64,000 nt of DNA from Hafnia alvei (GTDB taxonomy: Bacteria; Pseudomonadota; Gammaproteobacteria; Enterobacterales; Enterobacteriaceae): NCBI RefSeq assembly GCF_034424155.1, contig NZ_CP139992.1:3612012-3676011 (forward strand), in the 5' to 3' direction. This document shows, piece after piece, positions 50,762-61,180 of this stretch. Within the stretch, counting starts at the first letter, position 1, and the number at the start of each line of letters is the position of its first letter. The position numbers and the translations under genes are program-made. The notes under the pieces were generated by a model. The model did not search any database and was not told the DNA's origin. It saw only the letters and a program-made list of their open reading frames with translations.

Positions 50762-53685
50762 TATGGAGCAACCTTAACGGGCAAAGTTTGCTGCAGCGCA
50801 GAGGCGTTTTGGTAAGTTGTCCATCCTTTTGGTGCCGCGTAATGCCCATTAGCATGACCACCGAGCACCTGAGACAACAGCGCCATTCCTTGCGGTTTAA
50901 TCACCGCCTGATGGTAGAACGTCACAATATTATCGCGATGTAACATATCGATTTGTTTGATCAACTTGTCGCGCGTATTGAACTCGAAATTGCCACGGTC
51001 AAAATCATTCGCGAAGCGGCCGGCTTCTTCATCCAACGTCTGTGGACGCTGACGCAGCTGATTCACCAAAGCAAGTTTATACTGATTAAAATCAGCTTCT
51101 TTTAGCGCTTTCAAACGTTTATCGGCCTGACCATAAAACTCTAGGTAGCGGTTATACAGATAGTCCGGTGCCTGATTATTACTTTGCAGCAAGAAGCCGA
51201 TCCCCCACTGGTTACCAATGGATGATGGGAAAGCGAAGACCGCATATCCCAACTGTTCTTTGGTACGCAACTGGTCGTAGAACCATGGCTGAATAATTTG
51301 GCTCAGCAGATTGCTGTAGGCCATCCCCTGAATTTCGTCATATCCCGTTGGGATATAAACGGCGCCTAACGCAGAGTCACTGCTGCTACCGGCTCGTTGG
51401 ATATTGGCGAGCTGTTTATGCTCAATCACCACATCCTTTCCATGCCACCAGAGCGTACCGCCGCACTTGAGTCGATCGCGAATATTCTCTGCTAAAGCTT
51501 TCACCTGAATGGCGGTCATATTACCCACCACCAGCAGCTCTGGCGTTGCCCCTTCAATTAGCTGGCTGCGATAGTTTTTGATATCGCTTAGCGTAATACC
51601 GTCCAGCAGCGCTCTTCGCTCGCTGCGTTCAGTGTAAGGCACGCTTGATAGCGCCTGAATAGGCTGCATAGCCTGTTCAAATGCCTTAGCTTTATCCGCT
51701 GAATCAAGCTGTTCGCGATACCATGACTTAGCCTGCTCCAGATGCTCTTCGGTGGCGTCAAATCCGGCATAGCCTTCCACCAGCGTCGTCAACAGCTGCG
51801 GTAAGCGCTGGGTAAAGCCGTTGGCGTTAATCGTTAAACCGTCGTTGTAGGTGGTTGAGAAACTAATCCCACCAATCGAAGCCTGATAGGCAAGCTGATC
51901 AAGTTCAATGCCCGCCAGATAATCGGTCAGGGCAAACATTACCTGCTCTTTTGCTCCATCGCGGCCAACTTTGTTACGCAGCGAAAGCGTGATATTGGCC
52001 TTTGGCTCATCGGCAAAATAGCGGCTCGGCATATACAACGCACGCAGCCCAGGCTGATCCAACACAATCTCCGGTTTTGTCAGGCGTGGTTGAACCGGTT
52101 TAATAAGTGAAAAATCATCTGGAATATAAGGATTTAACGCTGGCAGAGATAAAGAAATACGCTGCTCTAAGTTGTTCCATGCGGCAAACTGCTGCGCGGT
52201 AATACGATCAACCTGATAAGGCGCATCAACAAAATACGCAGTTTTGTTATGCGGCTCATTCGGGCTGATAAACCAAATACGGGCATTTTCCGGCGTCATG
52301 CTTGCTAAACGCGAATTAATGGCCTGCGGATCATATTTGTCTGCCAGATAGGAAGAATCGAGAACGTTTTGCACTGGCACACGCAGCATGTTGTCGACCA
52401 ACCATTCGATGTAATCCATGTCGCGCGTGATGGATGGATAGCGGAAATCAAGATCGAGCACGTGAGCAATTTCATCGAAATAGCTTTGCTTAACGCCCTG
52501 TTCACGCAGCAATTTTAAATAATCATAGACGGCTGCAATGACGCGATCGCGCTCGGCCAAGCCTTTATCGGTGAGCGAAACGCTGATGGAGAATACGCCA
52601 CCATTACGATCGATCATCGGGTCTGCACCCGCACCGATAGACTCTGCCAAACCCTGCTTTTGTAACCAATCAGATAGCGTGTTTTTGCTGCGATTACCGA
52701 TCAGGTAAGCAATATAGGTATCGGTTTTGCTGCGAAACGCCGCGCTATTATTTTCAATGCGGTACTCAATTTTCAGCATCTTGCGCGGCTGCGCAGGGAC
52801 GTAATGGATAATGATGCCCTGCTGCTCCGGCGTTACCGCCGGTACCGTAATAGGCGGTACGCTCGCATCGCGGTTTGGAATACGGCCAAAAGAGGTCACG
52901 GCCAGTTTAGCAAGGTTAGAAAGCGGCTGATTACTGTAAATCACGCCAACCATCAGATTGGCGGAGTAATAGCGATGATAGAACGAGACTAACTCTTGAT
53001 GGAGTTTGCTGTTCGGCTTATCGCTCAGCGTTTCAAGATTACCACCGGAGAAGCGAGCGCTGGGATGTTCTGGGTTGAGCGTTTCGGCAGAAACCTGAGC
53101 CATACGCATTCCATCACGTGAACGCGCCATCGTTAGCTCAGCATTCACCGCGTTACGTTCGCGATCGGCATTCACCGGATCAAGTAAGGGTTCTGCAATG
53201 GCATCCGCTAAACGGTCAACGGCTGGCGATAAGGCATCATTTTCGACCTCAAGATAAAACGCAGTACGATAAGACGCCGTGCTCGCATTGTGGCTTCCGC
53301 CATGCTTTTTCAGAAACTCGGATAAATTATCAGGCTGTGGATAGCGCTTTGACCCCATCAGAACCATATGTTCAAGGTAATGAGCTAAACCTAGCTGTGA
53401 GTTAGGATCTTCAAGCGAACCCACGGGCAGTGCCAGCGCGGCAAGAGACTTAGGCGCATCTTTGTCTGAAACTAAGATCACCTTCATACCGTTATCAAGC
53501 TTAATAGCCTGATAGAGACGCGGATCGCTGGCGCTTTTATCAATTTTTTCCGCCAATGCCTGCCAGCCAGCAGGCTCAATTTTTGCTGAACTGGCCGGTA
53601 TCCACAACAGCGACACGCTCGTCAGCAAGAATGCAAATACCGTCAGGATGGATAACTGCCTACGCATGAAAAACCTAACCATCAT
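50761..53685 (-). CDS. ptrA: Protease III (pitrilysin)
   Basis: Periplasmic M16 zinc peptidase that degrades small proteins such as insulin fragments. It has 974 residues. A signal peptide (MRRQLSILTVFAFLLTSVSL with an N-terminal extension) precedes KIEPAGW. The inverted zinc motif is AHYLEHMVLMGSKRYP, with the distal Glu in RERNAVNAELTMARSRDGMR. Starts at 53685, 53682 and 53667 are all possible; AGG lies 6 bases before the last. It sits inside the recC-recB run in the conserved order, although it has no known part in recombination. Confidence 0.96.
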   Translation of the reverse strand: MMVRFFMRRQLSILTVFAFLLTSVSLLWIPASSAKIEPAGWQALAEKIDKSASDPRLYQAIKLDNGMKVILVSDKDAPKSLAALALPVGSLEDPNSQLGLAHYLEHMVLMGSKRYPQPDNLSEFLKKHGGSHNASTASYRTAFYLEVENDALSPAVDRLADAIAEPLLDPVNADRERNAVNAELTMARSRDGMRMAQVSAETLNPEHPSARFSGGNLETLSDKPNSKLHQELVSFYHRYYSANLMVGVIYSNQPLSNLAKLAVTSFGRIPNRDASVPPITVPAVTPEQQGIIIHYVPAQPRKMLKIEYRIENNSAAFRSKTDTYIAYLIGNRSKNTLSDWLQKQGLAESIGAGADPMIDRNGGVFSISVSLTDKGLAERDRVIAAVYDYLKLLREQGVKQSYFDEIAHVLDLDFRYPSITRDMDYIEWLVDNMLRVPVQNVLDSSYLADKYDPQAINSRLASMTPENARIWFISPNEPHNKTAYFVDAPYQVDRITAQQFAAWNNLEQRISLSLPALNPYIPDDFSLIKPVQPRLTKPEIVLDQPGLRALYMPSRYFADEPKANITLSLRNKVGRDGAKEQVMFALTDYLAGIELDQLAYQASIGGISFSTTYNDGLTINANGFTQRLPQLLTTLVEGYAGFDATEEHLEQAKSWYREQLDSADKAKAFEQAMQPIQALSSVPYTERSERRALLDGITLSDIKNYRSQLIEGATPELLVVGNMTAIQVKALAENIRDRLKCGGTLWWHGKDVVIEHKQLANIQRAGSSSDSALGAVYIPTGYDEIQGMAYSNLLSQIIQPWFYDQLRTKEQLGYAVFAFPSSIGNQWGIGFLLQSNNQAPDYLYNRYLEFYGQADKRLKALKEADFNQYKLALVNQLRQRPQTLDEEAGRFANDFDRGNFEFNTRDKLIKQIDMLHRDNIVTFYHQAVIKPQGMALLSQVLGGHANGHYAAPKGWTTYQNASALQQTLPVKVAP

Positions 53686-53836
53686 TTACCCCAAAATACT
53701 GTCAGCGACAGATAGTATAATGCTGAAAAATAGAGTGATTCAGATATCGTTTCAGCTTAAAAATTAATACCACGTTAAGGCAGAGTTAGCGTTCACGCAA
53801 ATTCAACCTCACAAAATCACATCTGTTTGACCTCTA

Positions 53837-56800
53837 TCAGGCCAAATTACTCCGCGCTAATGGCAAATAATACTGTTCAGCCAGTTGCTGAATTTCGCGC
53901 AGCCTCTTTTCGTCCATGGTACGCATAACGCGTTGAATATAGGGATCGGAGCCTTCTCCTATCACCCGTTGGTCGCCCTGCCATGCCAGCAGTAGCTTCA
54001 TTTGCGCCTTAGACTGAGTTTGTTCATCCCAATCAACAGCGCCAGAATCTTTATCGAAGCAGTTATTCAGCCACGCCCAGCCCGTTTTAGGTAGCAGCAA
54101 TAACGGGCTGCTGCGGCCTTGTCGATATCCTTCAATCAAGGGCAGTAACGCTTTCTCGGCTTCTTTTTTGCTCAGTGCGGCAAAATGCCACGCCGAGTTT
54201 TGACGACCAAAGCAACGGCTTTCACCGTCTCCACCGCTAAGGCAATAAAACAGGTGCTCAATCCAGAGAGCCATGCCGTCTACCGCGCCCAACACCGCAG
54301 GCCGCCAGCGTACTAAGCCATTATCCTGAACCTGTTGCAGCCAGCCGGTTAGCCGCACACCGTCTAGCACATTATCAATTTCGATACTGTGGCCCGAGGT
54401 GCGATATTCTCGAACCTTGGCTGCCACTTCTTGCATCTCTTCCTGCTGTTTTTCCCAGTAGATCTCGCCAAAAGCCCCGTATGGCAAGCCGCCCGCCGAG
54501 CGGATACGACGAAATAGCGCGGTGGGCTCTTCGCCATCAATGAGTTGATTTAGCAGTTGGCTATTGAGCTGATAGCGGCTGAGGTTATCCAGCGTAAACG
54601 GCTCTTCATCAGGCAATTCCGTCTCTTCTAAAATAAAGTTCACCCCAAGACGCATTTGGAAAAAGGCACGTACAGGATGACGGTAGAAACGAATGAGATC
54701 GTCAAGCGTGACCATCGAAATATCTTCTAGCGGCAGCGACTGAGCAAATGCCTGATGAGCTTCTCCAACGCGCTGCGCCGCAGGTAGCCACTCGGCGGCG
54801 TAGCTCTGGCTTTCGCTGTCATTAATATAGTTTTCGGCGGCAAAAGGCACACGTGGATGCTCAATTTGCAGATAGTCCATTACTCGCTGGGCACTGCTAT
54901 CAACATCAAGCATTTCATCCCCCGGTAAATGATGGCTTTGCGCAATATATTCCATCAACTCACTGACGAGTACCGAAGGATAACGCGGTGCATTATCCTG
55001 AATCGAGCGGCCTATATAGCTGATATACAGGCGTTCCTGCGCGGAAAGCAGCGCTTCAAGAAACAGATAACGGTCATCGTCTCGACGGCTTCGATCACCA
55101 CGCTGCACCTTGTTTGCCATCAGATCAAAGCCAAGCGGTGCAATGGTGCGAGGATAGATGCCATCATTCATGCCGAGCAGACAAACCACTTTGAAAGGGA
55201 TGGATCGCATTGGCATCAGCGTACAGAAGTTAATCGGCCCCGCTAGAAAACGTTGGCTAATGCGTTCATTGTCTAGGCGCGAAACCAGCTCATCACGCAG
55301 TATTGAGAGCGGGATCGCCTGTGGATACTCAGCGCTGATCCCGTAGCCAATCACTTTTAGCCACTGTTGTTCAATCAATGCTTGAACGGTTTCCGTTTCG
55401 CTATCCTGTACGAAGAATTCATTGAGCATCTCACGGCATAACGGCTGCCACTCTTGTACTCGATATTCGCCACTCAAACGCGTGCGCCACTCACTGAGCC
55501 TCATCAATAAGTCTGCAAGCTGGCCGGCCAGTTCGGCAATAAGACCGCTTGATTCGTCGTATGGGAGAACCCCATTCCAGTCACCACAGCGGCTATCCAT
55601 GGCATAGCCCAGCAGCATGCGGGTTAAGCCAAATTGCCACGTGTGCTGGCCTGTCGCCGGAAGATCGAGCTCACGCACGTTGTCATCATCTAGCCCCCAG
55701 CGAATACCGGATTCATCCACCCAGTGACGTAAGCGGCGCAGACCCTCTTCGCTAATGCCAAAGTGCTCGGCTAAGACCGGAACCTCAAGCAACGTTAAAA
55801 CGTGTTCGGAGGTAAAGCGGCTGTTGGGTAGCTCTAATAAGGTGAGAAATGCCTGAATCACCGGATGCGCTTGTCGCGCGCTGCGGTCAGAAATAGCGAA
55901 AGGTAAATAGCGTTCGCGCGGCGCATTACCAAATACGGCTTGGATAAACGGCGTATAGCTGTCGATATCCGCGACCATAACAATCACATCACGCGGCGTG
56001 AGCGAAGGATCTTCGGCAAACAGATCCAGTAGCCGATCGTGCAACACCTCGACTTCACGCTGAGGGCTATGGCATAGATTAACGCTAATGCTGCGATCGC
56101 CCAGATCCAGCAGTCGCTTGCCGTTACTACTTGCCAGACGATCGGGCCGATCGACGATTTGGGCATGATCTTCCAGCTCCAGCAGATCGTGCTGGATGCG
56201 CTTGAGTAAGTTATCGGGGGCTAGATCTACAAACGCGTGCACTTCCTGTGGTTCACGCTGCGCCAGCAAATACATGTGATCGCGCCCCAGTTTTCCCCAT
56301 GATGCCAACAGCGGATTACTTAATTCTTGCTCACCGTCGGGATTGAATAACTCAGACGCGGTTTGCGGATCGCGGAAGAGTTCGATCTCTTGCTGCCGCT
56401 GAATATGATGACGCCGTTTACGGCTTTGTAACTTAGCAAGAAAGGCATAGTCCTGAATATCCCCCCAATAATAGCGGCATGGATTGGTGAACATCAGATG
56501 CACATCAATATGCTTGCCCAGCGCCTGTAGCGCATCGAGATATACCGGCGGCAGCGCCGCAATCCCACAGATAAAGACCCGTTTAGGCAGCCCAGCCGGA
56601 CACTCGGTTGATTGCTCTAAGGTATGAATAAAGCGCTCATATAAATTGGCACGATGCCATTCAGGCTGGTTGAGCTGCGCAGTGTACTCTTTAAGCGCAA
56701 CCCAAAGCGGAGCCTGCCACTGCTGAGCTTCGTCCAGCCCGTCAATGCGCTCGCCACGCTCCCAAATCTGTAGCCATTCAGGGCGATACACCAAATATTG

Positions 56801-57208
56801 GTCATACAGATCCGCCACACGGGCGGCCAGTTGGAAGTGCTTGCGGCGGTCTTCATCGTCAGAAAGATAACGTGCCAATGGGGCAAAGGCTTCCTGCTCT
56901 AGCATTTGTGGCAGCAGCCACATCAGCTTCCAGGTCATTGCATCTTTGCTAAAGGCGCTTTCTTTGGGAATACCCGGCATTACCTGAGTAAAAAGATTCC
57001 AAATAAAGGTGGCGGGTAAGGGGAATTCAATATTCGCCGCAATGCCAAACTGTTTGGCTAACTCCATCTGCAACCACTGAGCCATACCGGGGCTTTGTAC
57101 CAAAATCACTTCTTGCTCAAAAGGATTCTGCAAAGATTGGCCTTCAATAAGCGCCGCGATAAGCTGCTTAAGCAGATCCAATTGGTTCGAGTGATAAACA
57201 GTAAACAT
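53837..57208 (-). CDS. recC: Exonuclease V subunit gamma RecC
   Basis: Scaffold and Chi-recognition subunit of RecBCD. It has 1123 residues against 1122 in E. coli. It starts MFTVYHSNQLDLLKQLIAAL and carries the inactive helicase-like domains that form the channel for single-stranded DNA (LVQSPGMAQWLQMELAKQFG, in part; VFICGIAALPPVYLDALQAL). The C-terminal domain contacts RecB and RecD (RRDDDRYLFLEALLSAQERLYISYIGRS region, quoted in part). A 151-bp gap separates it from ptrA and probably contains a separate ptrA promoter. Upstream is the pseudopilin gene ppdC. Confidence 0.97.
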   Translation of the reverse strand: MFTVYHSNQLDLLKQLIAALIEGQSLQNPFEQEVILVQSPGMAQWLQMELAKQFGIAANIEFPLPATFIWNLFTQVMPGIPKESAFSKDAMTWKLMWLLPQMLEQEAFAPLARYLSDDEDRRKHFQLAARVADLYDQYLVYRPEWLQIWERGERIDGLDEAQQWQAPLWVALKEYTAQLNQPEWHRANLYERFIHTLEQSTECPAGLPKRVFICGIAALPPVYLDALQALGKHIDVHLMFTNPCRYYWGDIQDYAFLAKLQSRKRRHHIQRQQEIELFRDPQTASELFNPDGEQELSNPLLASWGKLGRDHMYLLAQREPQEVHAFVDLAPDNLLKRIQHDLLELEDHAQIVDRPDRLASSNGKRLLDLGDRSISVNLCHSPQREVEVLHDRLLDLFAEDPSLTPRDVIVMVADIDSYTPFIQAVFGNAPRERYLPFAISDRSARQAHPVIQAFLTLLELPNSRFTSEHVLTLLEVPVLAEHFGISEEGLRRLRHWVDESGIRWGLDDDNVRELDLPATGQHTWQFGLTRMLLGYAMDSRCGDWNGVLPYDESSGLIAELAGQLADLLMRLSEWRTRLSGEYRVQEWQPLCREMLNEFFVQDSETETVQALIEQQWLKVIGYGISAEYPQAIPLSILRDELVSRLDNERISQRFLAGPINFCTLMPMRSIPFKVVCLLGMNDGIYPRTIAPLGFDLMANKVQRGDRSRRDDDRYLFLEALLSAQERLYISYIGRSIQDNAPRYPSVLVSELMEYIAQSHHLPGDEMLDVDSSAQRVMDYLQIEHPRVPFAAENYINDSESQSYAAEWLPAAQRVGEAHQAFAQSLPLEDISMVTLDDLIRFYRHPVRAFFQMRLGVNFILEETELPDEEPFTLDNLSRYQLNSQLLNQLIDGEEPTALFRRIRSAGGLPYGAFGEIYWEKQQEEMQEVAAKVREYRTSGHSIEIDNVLDGVRLTGWLQQVQDNGLVRWRPAVLGAVDGMALWIEHLFYCLSGGDGESRCFGRQNSAWHFAALSKKEAEKALLPLIEGYRQGRSSPLLLLPKTGWAWLNNCFDKDSGAVDWDEQTQSKAQMKLLLAWQGDQRVIGEGSDPYIQRVMRTMDEKRLREIQQLAEQYYLPLARSNLA

Positions 57209-57332
57209 GCTTTCTCCGATAACTCTGGGTTCTGGCGAGTAACAAACGTAGCCAACGCTGAAGCAGCTTCAAGTATGCAGGGTATACACACTTTAGCCTG
57301 TCACAGGTAAGGAGGAAATCATTAGCGTTCGC

Positions 57333-57704
57333 TCACTCGGTCAACTGTTCGCAGATTGTTCTCTCAAGCTTTGCGTGGATGTTCAACGGCGCGGAGATCT
57401 TGGCGTTAATCATTTCACAATTCGCCTGCTGCTCAATGTTGACCTCCAACTGCCATGATTTAGGCAGAGACAACCGTGACGAAATCTCCGCGACGGGAAC
57501 GCCCATTCGATACAGCGTGATAGCCTGCTCGCTGAATTGCCATGCGCGTTGCTGCTGCCATAATCTCATTTGTGCCTGCGTCATCCATTGCTGGTAGTGC
57601 AACATGCCGAGAAAACCAACAGTTACCAAGAGGATACTCACCATGACCTCAATCAGGCCAAAACCAGACTGACTATGCTCTTTCTGCCTCGATACGGTTA
57701 GCAT
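57333..57704 (-). CDS. ppdC: Prepilin-type protein PpdC (PilV-like)
   Basis: Type IV pilin-like minor pseudopilin of 123 residues. The prepilin peptidase site is QSGFGLIEVMVSILLVTVGF: cleavage after Gly, then F, with Glu at position 5 of the mature protein. One long hydrophobic N-terminal helix anchors it. The body is short, with two Cys residues (ANCEM, RTICEQL) that could form a disulfide. In E. coli the ppdAB-ygdB-ppdC set lies upstream of recC and belongs to a mostly silent type II/IV pilus-like system. It overlaps ygdB by 7 bp. Confidence 0.88.
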   Translation of the reverse strand: MLTVSRQKEHSQSGFGLIEVMVSILLVTVGFLGMLHYQQWMTQAQMRLWQQQRAWQFSEQAITLYRMGVPVAEISSRLSLPKSWQLEVNIEQQANCEMINAKISAPLNIHAKLERTICEQLTE

Positions 57705-58165
57705 AAATTTTCGCTATCTGCCGATGGGTAATCAAACCAGCCACCTGAAAGCGTTAACATCCTCGTCGTGGCCGGTGAGGTCGATGGCGTACTCACCGAA
57801 CTCCCCATACTCACATAGCTAAATCGTTGTATTTTCATGCCATAAATTTTCGCTTTTACGACCGCACACAATATCCCGATATCAGTACTGATCGCTTTAA
57901 AACACACGGTAGCCTGTGCTGATGTTTGGCAAACATCAGTCAGCGGCGCCGGCCATTTATCCGATATTGTCGCCAGATCTAGCGCAGACGCCGCCTGTTG
58001 GCGAAGCATCTTGAGCTGTCGTTGATAGCCTAGGTTCTGAACCTGTAACTCCAGACGTCCCTGCTGCGCGCCGACAACCAGCAGTGACAAACTCAACATT
58101 AGAAGCACCGAAGGCAATAGCATGCTGCCTGCCTGTGGGTTGTCGTGGCTATACGCTAAATTCAT
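57698..58165 (-). CDS. ygdB: YgdB family pseudopilin-like protein (DUF2509)
   Basis: 155-residue protein with an N-terminal hydrophobic helix (QAGSMLLPSVLLMLSLSLLVVGAQQGRLE, quoted for position) like a PilX-type minor pilin, but without the Glu at mature position 5. A Gly-Ser junction at NPQAG/SMLL is the likely processing site. Two cysteine pairs are visible in the body (VCQTSAQATVCFKAI and ILCAV/ENLC). It overlaps ppdB by 4 bp (ATGA). The function is unknown beyond its pseudopilin context. Confidence 0.82.
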   Translation of the reverse strand: MNLAYSHDNPQAGSMLLPSVLLMLSLSLLVVGAQQGRLELQVQNLGYQRQLKMLRQQAASALDLATISDKWPAPLTDVCQTSAQATVCFKAISTDIGILCAVVKAKIYGMKIQRFSYVSMGSSVSTPSTSPATTRMLTLSGGWFDYPSADSENLC

Positions 58166-58743
58166 TTACCCGCCACTCGACCATTCTCAGGCAGAACAAA
58201 ACGCGACTGCTGCTCAGCCATAAACGGTGGTTTTAGCCGCCTTAATCCCAGCTGCACTTCATATCCTCGATAAAGTGGGATCACTTTAAATAGCGAAACG
58301 TTAATATCTCTTTCATCGGATACCTTTTCCCAACCGTTTCCCGAACATTGCTGTGTTCCACGGGCGGTTTCTAAGGCGCCGTTGCGGAGACGGTAGCCGA
58401 AGGCGTCTGCGTTAGCTGGCGGGGTAAGATCGATTCGTCCATTGGCGTTCAAATCGTAAAACAGAATAATGCACGAGTTTGCGACTTCCCCCTCCGCAGA
58501 CGAAATTTTAGGCTCTGGCACCAAACAGCCCCGCGCACAAAAACCCGCTCGTGTGAGATCTTTATCCACGCGGTCGAGCAACTGGGTCATATTTTCCTGT
58601 ATTTGCTGCCAGCGTTGGGTTCGAACGCTGCTGGCTCGCAGCATGACCATAATTTGACTGGTTGATAGCAGGACAATACTCGATAGCAGCAGCGTAACCA
58701 GCACGTCTGGCAGCGTCATACCGCTTTGGTGATTTAGTTGCAT
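58162..58743 (-). CDS. ppdB: Prepilin-type protein PpdB (PilW-like)
   Basis: 193-residue pseudopilin. I start at ATG 58743 (MQLNHQSGMTLPDVLVTLLL); the longer frame from 58806 runs back into ppdA. The processing site is SG/MTLPDVLVT, with Asp instead of the usual Glu at mature position 5, a visible departure from the consensus. A hydrophobic helix follows (TLLLSSIVLLSTSQIMV). The body contains GFCARGCLVPEP and QQCSGNGWEKV cysteines. It overlaps ppdA by 10 bp and ygdB by 4 bp, so the set is tightly coupled. Confidence 0.85.
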   Translation of the reverse strand: MQLNHQSGMTLPDVLVTLLLSSIVLLSTSQIMVMLRASSVRTQRWQQIQENMTQLLDRVDKDLTRAGFCARGCLVPEPKISSAEGEVANSCIILFYDLNANGRIDLTPPANADAFGYRLRNGALETARGTQQCSGNGWEKVSDERDINVSLFKVIPLYRGYEVQLGLRRLKPPFMAEQQSRFVLPENGRVAGK

Positions 58744-59192
58744 GACGGTATTCCTAATAGGCGTTGAGGCTGCGCGCACAGCCGAAGACGCCCCTGCGCA
58801 GACCAAATAACGCTGACCGTTCCAGCCGAATTACTGAGATCAATATGCCCTGCTAAAGCATTATTACGCACGCCGTAAAACCCTGCGTTTGTGGTCAGTT
58901 GAGAGGCAACTGTGATATCCGATGAGGAAGGAACATACGTTCGGGACGTATTGTGTACCCGCACGCTACGCTGCTCGGCATTAACCTCAATTTGCCCCGT
59001 GCTGTTTTCAGCAAACGCCCGCCGTTGCGCCTGTTGCAAAAAAGTCAGTAATACTTGCCCCGCCTGCTCAAGCTGAAGTGCCATACGCTGCTGCCTAAAT
59101 CCATGAATGCCATACAGCGCCATGCCTGAAACCAGCAGCATCACTACCATCATTTCCAGCAGCGTAAATCCACTCATCCGTGACCATTCCAT
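58734..59192 (-). CDS. ppdA: Prepilin-type protein PpdA (FimT/GspH-like)
   Basis: 152-residue pseudopilin. The processing site is RMSGFTLLEMMVVMLLVSGM with the canonical Gly, Phe and Glu5. The body resembles GspH/FimT (QAGQVLLTFLQQAQRRAFAEN, in part), with Cys residues near the C-terminus (LCAQPQRLLGIPSCN). The ATG at 59192 has AAGGG 6 bases upstream. It is the first gene of ppdA-ppdB-ygdB-ppdC. Probably it starts assembly of a short pseudopilus, but no assembly ATPase or secretin is in the window. Confidence 0.88.
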   Translation of the reverse strand: MEWSRMSGFTLLEMMVVMLLVSGMALYGIHGFRQQRMALQLEQAGQVLLTFLQQAQRRAFAENSTGQIEVNAEQRSVRVHNTSRTYVPSSSDITVASQLTTNAGFYGVRNNALAGHIDLSNSAGTVSVIWSAQGRLRLCAQPQRLLGIPSCN

Positions 59193-59393
59193 TGTAAGCC
59201 CTTAATCTCTGCCTGATAGGGAGATGAATATAAAACCGATTTTAGATAGGAAAAGCAGAACGAAAGGCTTTAGCAATGCTCGCCGCAGTCAATTTGATTA
59301 CGCGGTGAAACGTGCATCGGCATTTGCGAAGCACCACGCAAAACCAAACAGTGATGAGGATAAGGATGGATGAAAGCTTCGGTAAAAATTAAT

Positions 59394-59420
59394 AAAAAAA
59401 CGCCAGCACAAGGGCTGGCG
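59394..59420 (-). terminator. Intrinsic terminator after thyA
   Basis: On the minus strand CGCCAGC and GCTGGCG flank a short loop (CCTTGT), followed by seven T's (59394-59400). It lies 24 bp past the thyA stop. Confidence 0.9.
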
Positions 59421-59443
59421 CTTTCAGAGCAAATAACGCGATA

Positions 59444-60238
59444 TCAAATCGCAACAGGTGCTTTAATCCCTGGATGTGGATCGTAGCCTTCGATGTCGAA
59501 ATCTTCGAATTTATAGTCGAAAATAGATTCTGGCTTACGCTTAATCACCAGCTTAGGCAACGCACGAGGCTCGCGGCTAAGCTGTAGCTGAGTTTGTTCC
59601 ATGTGGTTGCTGTACAAGTGGGTATCACCACCGGTCCAGACAAAATCACCCACTTCTAGATCTAACTGCTGCGCCATCATGTGCACCAGCAAGGCATAGC
59701 TGGCAATATTGAACGGTAGGCCAAGGAATACGTCACAAGAACGCTGATACAGCTGGCAAGAGAGTTTGCCGTCTGCCACATAAAACTGGAAGAACGCGTG
59801 GCATGGCGCCAACGCCATCTGGTCTAACTCGCCCACGTTCCACGCCGATACGATAATGCGGCGTGAATCTGGATCTTGTTTCAGCTGTTCCATCACTTTG
59901 CTGATCTGGTCAATTTGACGACCATCAGCCGCGCCCCAAGCACGCCATTGTTTGCCATACACCGGGCCCAAATCGCCATTTTCGTCTGCCCACTCGTCCC
60001 AGATAGTGACGTTATTTTCGCGCAGGTAAGCAGTATTGGTATCACCGTTCAGGAACCACAGCAGTTCATGAATGATGGAGCGTAAATGACAACGTTTGGT
60101 GGTGACCAGCGGGAAGCCTTCTTGCAGGTTGAAACGCATCTGATGCCCAAAAATGGACACAGTGCCGGTTCCGGTGCGGTCGGCCTTTTGTGTTCCCTCT
60201 GCGAGCACTTTTTTCATTAAATCCAGATACTGTTTCAT
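59444..60238 (-). CDS. thyA: Thymidylate synthase
   Basis: Methylates dUMP to dTMP using 5,10-methylenetetrahydrofolate. It has 264 residues, identical in length to E. coli. The catalytic Cys is in [19 protein letters not shown] (near residue 146). The phosphate-binding arginines and [16 protein letters not shown] near the N-terminus, [19 protein letters not shown], and the C-terminal Ile (KAPVAI) are all present. It is downstream of lgt as in E. coli, with a 72-bp gap between the lgt stop and the thyA start. Confidence 0.99.
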   Translation of the reverse strand: MKQYLDLMKKVLAEGTQKADRTGTGTVSIFGHQMRFNLQEGFPLVTTKRCHLRSIIHELLWFLNGDTNTAYLRENNVTIWDEWADENGDLGPVYGKQWRAWGAADGRQIDQISKVMEQLKQDPDSRRIIVSAWNVGELDQMALAPCHAFFQFYVADGKLSCQLYQRSCDVFLGLPFNIASYALLVHMMAQQLDLEVGDFVWTGGDTHLYSNHMEQTQLQLSREPRALPKLVIKRKPESIFDYKFEDFDIEGYDPHPGIKAPVAI

Positions 60239-60310
60239 GTCACCTCACGACGTTTATGCTTTTGATACCTGCCGCGGCGTGATCGTCCGCAGCAGGCTAT
60301 GGAACATTAT

Positions 60311-61180
60311 TTAAAGAGTTTGCTGTGGCTGAGGACGGCGATACGCCCAAACCATCATGATCACACCCGCGATGATCATTGGGATAGAAAGGATCTGCCC
60401 CATGCTGATCACGCCATCAAACAGGCCGAGCTGGGCGTCCGGCTGGCGGAAGAATTCAACGATGATGCGGAATGCGCCATAGCCAATCAGGAACAGTCCA
60501 GACACGCTGCCCATCGGGCGCGGTTTACGGATGAAGAGATTCAGGATGATGAACAGCACCACACCCTCAAGCAGCAGTTCATATAGCTGTGATGGGTGGC
60601 GCGGCAGCACGCCATACTGGTTGAGAATCTCTTGCCACTGTGGATTGGTCGCGGCCAAAGGAATGTCTTCGCTACGAGAGCTTGGGAACAGCATCGCCCA
60701 TGGCGTATCGGTGCTCACACGGCCCCACAGTTCACCGTTGATGAAGTTGCCTAAGCGGCCAGCGCCCAAGCCAAACGGGATCAGCGGCGCAATAAAATCT
60801 GACACTTGGAAGAAATTACGTTTGGTGCGGTGAGCAAATACCATCATCACCACGATGACACCAATCAATCCGCCGTGGAACGACATGCCGCCGTCCCAAA
60901 CTTTGAAGAGATAAAGTGGGTTTTCGAGGAACAGCGAGAAGTTATAAAACAGCACATAGCCAATACGACCACCGAGGAATACCCCCAAGAAGCCAGCGTA
61001 CAGCAGGTTTTCAACTTCGTCTTTCGTCCAGCCACTTCCCGGCTTATTAGCACGGCGCACGGCCAACCACATAGCAAAGACAAAGCCCACCAGATACATC
61101 AGGCCATACCAATGTAAAGACACCGGCCCAATAGAGAAAATTACTGGGTCAAAACTAGGAAAATGCAGATAGCTCGTCAT
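60311..61180 (-). CDS. lgt: Phosphatidylglycerol-prolipoprotein diacylglyceryl transferase
   Basis: Inner-membrane enzyme that attaches diacylglycerol to the lipobox cysteine of prolipoproteins, the first step in lipoprotein maturation. It has 289 residues and about seven membrane spans. The Lgt signature [16 protein letters not shown] is intact, as are SFHGGLIGV (catalytic His region) and RHPSQLYE. It serves MltA and YgdI in this same window. Upstream neighbours differ from E. coli (ptsP-rppH absent). Confidence 0.97.
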   Translation of the reverse strand: MTSYLHFPSFDPVIFSIGPVSLHWYGLMYLVGFVFAMWLAVRRANKPGSGWTKDEVENLLYAGFLGVFLGGRIGYVLFYNFSLFLENPLYLFKVWDGGMSFHGGLIGVIVVMMVFAHRTKRNFFQVSDFIAPLIPFGLGAGRLGNFINGELWGRVSTDTPWAMLFPSSRSEDIPLAATNPQWQEILNQYGVLPRHPSQLYELLLEGVVLFIILNLFIRKPRPMGSVSGLFLIGYGAFRIIVEFFRQPDAQLGLFDGVISMGQILSIPMIIAGVIMMVWAYRRPQPQQTL

